Shown here: piece after piece, positions 57,835 to 64,000 of the stretch
Layout of the letters: the number at the start of each line of letters is the position of its first letter
How positions within the stretch are numbered: the stretch's first letter is position 1
Source: Rotaria macrura
Lineage: Eukaryota > Rotifera > Eurotatoria > Philodinida > Philodinidae
Assembly: GCA_900239685.1 (NCBI GenBank)
Contig: OENT01000275.1
Location: 1 to 64,000 of the forward strand
Direction: 5' to 3'
DNA length: 64,000 bases
The notes under the pieces: generated by a model
The model's input: only the letters and a program-made list of their open reading frames with translations
Databases searched by the model: none
Told to the model about the DNA's origin: nothing
Position numbers and translations under genes: made by a program

Positions 57835-58492
57835 CTATGAATGTTTCTATGCATAAAAGAAATCAACAAATATATCATCTTATCGTGGTACCATTGGATC
57901 TTCCTGATAGAGCAAAAACAAACGAGTCTGAAAAAGGCCAAAAAGAGAAGTATAAATCAAGATTTGTTAGTCATCAGAATATAAATATTTCCTTCACGAT
58001 GATTGGATTAAAATATAAACCAATACGAAAATGTTTAACATGATCGATTACTACTTTGCATATAAATTTTCAGTACATAAACGAAAAGGCGACCGAAACT
58101 CAAGTTGAAATCAAATTGAAATTCGACTATGGAGCAGTGCTTGTATGAGAGTATTCCAGTAGATTTTCTTCAATTCTTACTCTTCTTACTTATTAGTTTT
58201 AATTTTATAATACGAATCGGATCGAATGATGAAGTAAACATATTGCGAAATTATACGATTCAATGCACAGAATAAAAATGTTCGAATCGAGTCATTACCT
58301 AGAAGAGCAATTTAAAAATGTAAAAAGCTTCTTTTGGATTCTTTCTCTGAAAATCATTCGTAGACGAGTGCGTGTTTTGTTCTAATGTAATTTTTGATGA
58401 TTCTTGCATGAAGTATGAATCGAACAAAATGCAAATTTGATGTGACTCATGAAATCAAAATTCATCGATCTGAATAACTTGCTGACGAATCA

Positions 58493-58756
58493 ATGCTGGA
58501 AGATTGCCAACTCAAGACACTAGTCCAACGTTTTAATTGTTATAAAGATAATCCAACAGAATACGATGCTCTGAATGACTCGAATATTTTACAAGAGAAC
58601 TATATAGAGTAATCCTGCAAGAGTTATGCTGTCGAAATTTAAGTTTACACCTTGTGAAGAAAAATATTCATTAGAAAGAATGTTTGTCGAGATGAAGCTG
58701 TCGGATTGAGTATAGTAGAATCAATTATTACGAACACGTGCAACGAAAGAATCACA
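58493..58756 (+). pseudogene. Decayed coding fragment, unrecognised
   Basis: Three protein-like runs follow each other in changing frames: MLEDCQLKTLVQRFNCYKDN (from ATG 58493, open to a TAA at 58610-58612), then ELYRVILQELCCRNLSLHLV, then NVCRDEAVGLSIVESIITNT. Such frame hopping without splice sites suggests a former gene with small indels. Confidence 0.3.
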
Positions 58757-60069
58757 TGAGTTGAAGAATTATTGATCTTTCATAACCAGTTCTATTGTGC
58801 TTCTAAATAAGGGCAAAAAAATTGATAACTATTGTATTGATATATGAAAACCTTATCATATAACGATTTATTTCAAGAAGCATTTAGAGGACGATGAAAA
58901 AAAGATGCAAAAAAATCCACCTCTCTCGATTAATATGCTGATGTCTCATGTTTCAAAAGTAGGATTAGTTTCAAAGGTTAACTATGATTAAACGTTCACC
59001 ACGAACTGTAAGTCACGCAGAAAAACAGTAAAATTTTGTACTGGTTTCAAAGATTACTATTTTCTTGTTTGTTTTTTCAATCACGAAAACAAAATCTGAT
59101 AGACTACTGAAGCATAGACACGATATACATTTTTGTACTACAGTAGAAAAATGAATGTATCACGTACAAAAACGAAAATAGATGTCACTGGGTTAAAATG
59201 ATTTCTAACTGTAATTACACAGTTCGTTTGTAGCGATACATATTTTGTAGTTTTGATAGGATGTATTTAGTCTGTTTGTATAATGGATAGAAATTTGTTG
59301 GAGGATGATCGATTCATTAGTTGTGATTATTATAATTTAGTTGAAGTCAATAACAAAACTGAATCTATATTGTAGAGATGTAATCACGTCGTTCTTCATA
59401 TCTCACATGTTGTTACCTAGCCCATATTTTTTCTCATTATTCACATTTAGAAAATTTGAAAACTTTTCTAGAACTGTCACAATTACGACTAGTGCATCGA
59501 TCACTACGAAAAGACATCCCTGAATAACGAAGATTACTCAATGTTTAAATTATAGAGGATTCATTTTAAGTAAAATAAGTCATCTTGAAAGGTTACTTAC
59601 TAATACTATTTTTGAAATTTACAACCAGTGAACGTGCGTTTCATATTATTTCCAATCACAAAATACGTATCCCATGGATGTAAGCAGCAATCAATAATCA
59701 ACATCCTGAAGTTATGAAATGAATACATGCTACAGCAAATGTATCTTTAACGAGTAGATACAAGAACTTAATTGTCTTCAGAATTAGAATACATATGAGT
59801 GTATTTTCTTGATTTCGTTGAATCGTTTTATGAATAAACTTTATGATCCCACATAGAACTCGATCAAAAGGTTGTGTCTAAAATGGTAGCTGCAATTCTT
59901 ATCTAGTAAATGAAAATCAACTGAAATGTTTAATATCGTTATCAATCAGCTTTTTCAAAGTGTTAATGTACAATATCTACGTTGTCAGTCATCTATCATC
60001 TTCATAATCTTTCTCATAGAAGCATTGAATATCTTCAGTTCTTAAAGAAAAAAAACAGTTTTCTTAACT

Positions 60070-60468
60070 TTAGTGATTTGGTTGACAAATAGCTTGAGCT
60101 TGATCAATTTTTCTGTGATCTTGCATCGTTCGAATCATGTCGAAATATAAACATTTGTCGAAAAAGTTGCTCAACAGATTAATATCTCTGGAAATTCTGT
60201 GTACAGATGTACATAGGATTTCTCTGTCGAAGTTTCCAAATTAAACAGTTCACTACTACATGCCTGATTGGATATCAATGAGCGTTCAGCATAGTGATCA
60301 ATCGTGTTGTACATTATTTTTCTCTTATTGGATTTTTTCTGTTAACTTTGTTGCTAAAAGTTCATTACATTCTTCGATAGCTAATAGCTACATTCTACTA
60401 CGATTAAAGATTTCCGAAGCGAGAAAATTATTTACATGTTCTAATACTGGATAGAAGATCCATTGCTT
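60070..60468 (-). pseudogene. Decayed coding fragment, unrecognised
   Basis: On the minus strand, KQWIFYPVLEHVNNFLASEI is followed after a TAG by LLAIEECNELLATKLTEKIQ. Further on (60210-60070) another frame reads VHRISRDINLLSNFFDKCLY and DHRKIDQAQAICQPNH, then a stop. The stretches are well mixed in composition, unlike surrounding AT-rich frames, but interrupted. Confidence 0.28.
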
Positions 60469-61871
60469 CATAAATAAACATTTAGGCTTCAATGAATTCG
60501 ATCAACTTCTTATGTTAATTCTATGAAAGAGTCCTTCTTCCAGATGATCATCCGTGAATTATCTTACATAGATTCATATGTATTCTGATGAACAACATTC
60601 TTCTTCTCTCGAAAGGCCACGTTATGAATGATGTAACAGCAATTAAGATGATGAGGAAATCAAAAGCTAATTTCTGGTTCTAAAGAAAGTATCTCATAGT
60701 TGTTCATCAACTTTAATAATACAATATTTCATCCAATTCTCTTATGGCGTGGAAGAATATCACAGACAAACAATAATTGAAGCGAAATAATTTTTCTTTC
60801 TATTATCAGTATTGTGAAACAATGACATTAATCTTTCTCTGCTTGAATTACATTCTTATAGAAAGTAATCCATTCATTTGATAATATTTTTTAATTTTAA
60901 ATATGACTTCCGTGGCAATAGAACAATAACTACTATACCCTTTCTTGATAATTAAATTTGTGGTTTTCTACAATAAAAAAATACAAGAATTCAATTCACT
61001 CTAACGAATGGAAATTGTTTTTAGTTGAGTGTAAACAATATCCAATATTGAATCCATAATAACAATATTGCCGTCTAGAATTAATGTGATGATCAATCAG
61101 ATAATCTGTTGAAAGATAATTCGTCTTCGTTCAAAGACATTTCCAAAAAATACATGTGAATATAGAATAGAATGAGATTTATTACACGCAACAAATATCT
61201 GAACGAATTCAAAATTCAATACAACAACTGACAGTGAAATGATCGAATTCATACGAAGAATTACTCAGTCATTCCAATCCTATTTTTTGGTATAGAATTA
61301 ACATCACGTAGAACGATTGGTATTCTTTTCAGACTCTATAGTTGTGTATCAAGATTGTCATTGTTCGATAGGTCTATTAAAAACTTTCATGTTCCGACAT
61401 GGAAAAGAAAACACATGTCTATGATCGATTGAGTTCCTCGGAATCAATCTTAATGTTGATGTGTTTTTTATTGAAATTTTTCATGCCACGTATATAATCA
61501 CGATGAACCTATCGATTGATGGCTGCTTACTCACTAGGGATACCTTAACTCAATCACTAATAATTGTAAAATAGAATAACTCATATTCCGTAAAACACTG
61601 CAAAGTCTATTGAAAGGCTTAAACCATTTATACTCTTCCGTTTTGAGATACCATTTTGTTCTATCCCTCCATGATTTATTCTTATTATTACGGGAAATCA
61701 GATATTGCAATAGATGACTCGAGATGTCATTCAAATTTATCCATATTATAGATATATGTAACGAAAGATTTTAAAAAAGAAGGTACAGACATTCACACGA
61801 TAAGTAATCGAGCATAGATGACAAGAAAAGAACAGAAACGGTTTCATTAACAACTAAACTTTTATTTAGGT

Positions 61872-61877
61872 TTTATT
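61872..61877 (-). terminator. Polyadenylation signal AATAAA
   Basis: AATAAA on the minus strand about 65 bp after the SMARCB1 stop codon; a second copy lies at 61861-61866. Confidence 0.5.
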
Positions 61878-61942
61878 CACAGAAAAAAATTGACAATGAC
61901 ACAATAACAACAGCAAAAAAAATGTTAGATACAATTTTGAGT

Positions 61943-63959
61943 TTACCAAGCTGAGCCAGTATTAGCCAAACGACGGATACGCCTAAAAAACAAGACAACG
62001 ATAAAGAATGAAGGTTTTTCTGATGCAATTTATACCTTGTATTACGATCTTGATCACGTATCTTTTTATCCATTTCAGCATCAGTAAGTGTTTCCAAAAA
62101 TGGACAATATTGTTCAGCATCATGATTGGTCCGAGTAGCAACATCAACAGTTGGCATAGGCGTTTCACTATACAAGACCAGAGATTTATAAACGATAAAG
62201 AGATTCAAAGTCATTCGATATACCTATAAGAAAATGTTTTATGATGCCAGCTAAGTTGCCCACGAATACTATATGCAATAGCTGTGACAAATTCACCGCC
62301 AAGTCCTATGATGAATATGTTTTCATCTATTGATTCGGATAAAAAATCCTTACCCAATTCAGATGCTAATACACGTGCAAATTCTTCTGGACTATTTTGT
62401 TTATCGGACATATCCCATTCGAATTGATCAACTAAACTAACGTTTCCAACATGAATATTCAACTAAAAATAAAAGGCACACTAGAAAATGAATAGTACTA
62501 CTTTGTTGTTCATTGAATGAATCTGATCTAGACAAAGTCAGGAAGACTTCTATTCGAACCAGACTAAAATCTTGAGCGACTTCAAAGAATTTATTCAAGA
62601 TTCAATTTCTATTAATGTCAAGTAAAATTTTAATCTATTCTACTCGTCTGATTACAATTAGATTACTATGAAATTTCACGGATTCATGTTTCTGTCACGA
62701 ATATAGATTAGTCAAAAATGAATGATTAAACCAGTACTCATCAAACATACTTTTGATATTTGAGAGTCATGTAAATCTTTATTGAGACTAAGAAATTCAA
62801 AAGCTCTCTTATAGGGAATGATAAAGCAAGTTTAAACATTAGGCAAATTAGTGTTTCATATAGAATGAAATTATTGTCCTTATGAATCTTATTATTAATA
62901 CATAGAATACTTAGTGTTGGTGATATGAACACTAGATATTCATGTATTCTAAGATCTATACTACCTCGATTGATTGGAATGGAAAAGAACATTTCTTTAG
63001 CTAATTTTCAAATGACATGATTTCATACATATGTTACAATAACAAGAAATCGTCAAAAATCAATATATACGTATATATATATCGAAGAAATTCTTTCATC
63101 GACTGTCTTACTTTTATTGTTATTCTTTGATCACTATTATCTTCTAGAACATCATTATGATGTGATTCCAATTGTTGTCTTATGGCTTGAGCAATTGCAG
63201 GTACAAATGCCATGGTATTCAGATCGAGATCATCGCAAAGAATTTCGGCAAACATTTCTGGTGTAATCAATTGTTCTATAAAAAGCAAAAAGAAATCAAA
63301 ATTTTTTCTTCCATTCTATCCTATCGTATCTTTTATCAATTTACCATTTTTATTCCATGTAAACGTGTCTCGTAATTTTTGTCCTTCGATTTCCATGTCA
63401 AGTCGAATAGGTACAAGATCTTCAGATTGTTGGGCATTTTCAAGTGATGCTGATGTATCCGTATAATCAAAACTAAACTCGTATACAAATGTGCATAAGA
63501 TTTCGAACAATCGCAGAACAAGAACATCTACCATAAGGGAAAAGTCTTTTTCTTTGTTGCTGTTCGATTACGATTAATAGGTGTGGCTGCTGGCACAGCA
63601 TCAAGATGATGAGAATTAGTTGGAAATGTTGGTAGCCATGCAGATCGTTTTGATTTATCTCTGTCAATAATTTTCACGTAAATAAAAATTAGATATAAAG
63701 AATGAAACCTTCTTCCAGCTTACCCTCGTGCTGTTGACGATTCACTATTTAAAGTTAATGCTCGATATTTTTCATCATCTCCATTTAGTATTTCATCGAC
63801 TTCAGTTGCACGTAATAATGTTAAATTTGTTGGTAATGATGATTCCGAACAACCTAATTCAATTAACCATTTACGTTCTTCTAATGAGATCATTCGACGC
63901 CATAATGATGGATATTTCTTGTAAAGTGTACCACGAAATAGACGTAAATAATTGCCGAC
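61943..63959 (-). CDS. SMARCB1: SMARCB1/SNF5/INI1 subunit of SWI/SNF, 5' end outside the window
   Basis: Eight exons in the window (63959-63724, 63660-63532, 63472-63345, 63275-63112, 62462-62354, 62305-62224, 62167-62036, 61982-61943) encode the last 339 residues; about 36 N-terminal residues of a typical 385-residue protein must lie beyond 64000, since the first exon starts at a TTTAAACAG acceptor. It is a core chromatin-remodelling subunit contacting the nucleosome acidic patch. Visible parts: winged-helix [20 protein letters not shown], linker, repeat 1 ([20 protein letters not shown] ... EILCDDLDL), repeat 2 ([20 protein letters not shown] ... [20 protein letters not shown]), coiled C-terminus [17 protein letters not shown] and [13 protein letters not shown]. 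The 48-nt intron 62353-62306 falls inside SELG|LGGEF; it is a multiple of three without stops, so retention would insert 16 residues. Confidence 0.96.
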
Positions 63960-64000
63960 CTGTTTAAACAAAATCGTTATAGTTTGACGCAATTTCATAC

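Larger units (their letters stand above)
57835..61942. other. Region between SMARCB1 3' end and CLASP 5' end
   Basis: 4.1 kb containing no intact gene. Two decayed coding regions are listed separately (58.5-58.8 kb plus, 60.1-60.5 kb minus). The minus-strand frame 61534-61734 starts without ATG and is unrecognised. Promoter elements of CLASP could not be identified. Confidence 0.4.

Overview
The window looks like nuclear DNA from a small invertebrate animal. It is AT-rich, its genes are animal-specific (SMARCB1, CLASP, CRMP/dihydropyrimidinase, a claudin-like protein, an amidated neuropeptide precursor), and the exons are cut by many GT-AG introns, mostly about 35-100 nt with a few of 1-5 kb. 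Degenerate GTGTGG-rich tracts, including two perfect tandem TGTGGG units at 68-79, recall the telomeric hexamer I remember for bdelloid rotifers. Together with the AT content and compact introns this makes a rotifer, perhaps a bdelloid, my best guess; that is inference and no sequence search was run.

Layout. 1-5.9 kb is repeat-rich: telomere-like tracts, two CCGGAA-rich blocks and a TTAA-flanked element with a large internal palindrome. 5.9-11.4 kb is a two-exon claudin-like gene whose 4.9-kb intron holds a 1,525-bp hAT-type non-autonomous transposon with a perfect 8-bp target duplication, a small relative of it, and a third CCGGAA-rich block. 12.6-14.1 kb is a CCDC39-like coiled-coil gene remnant interrupted by an in-frame stop and a 715-bp assembly gap. 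At 15.0 kb lies a 207-bp MITE built around an AAGTAC minisatellite. 15.4-17.9 kb (minus) is an alpha-1,3-fucosyltransferase and 20.4-23.0 kb (minus) a choline-phosphate cytidylyltransferase. 23-29.7 kb is gene-poor with decayed coding shards. 29.7-35.5 kb (plus) is a 17-exon dihydropyrimidinase/CRMP gene with a small membrane protein nested antisense in one intron. 41.1-42.2 kb (minus) is a neuropeptide precursor. 44.7-57.8 kb (minus) is a 30-exon CLASP gene with extra first exons and decayed coding pieces in its introns. 61.9 kb to the right edge (minus) is SMARCB1, whose first exon(s) lie outside the window.

The genes form no operon or pathway; they are unrelated neighbours (cell junction, Golgi glycosylation, phospholipid synthesis, pyrimidine/neuronal growth, neuropeptide, microtubule plus ends, chromatin remodelling). 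The most unusual parts are the mobile-element set, the CRMP-tailed enzyme with a complete dihydropyrimidinase metal site, the nested antisense membrane protein, the LW-amide precursor and the many broken coding fragments between the intact genes. I found no tRNA, rRNA, CRISPR array or viral element. Exon borders were placed by hand from splice consensus, reading-frame continuity and remembered family sequences; reading frames close exactly for all the major genes.
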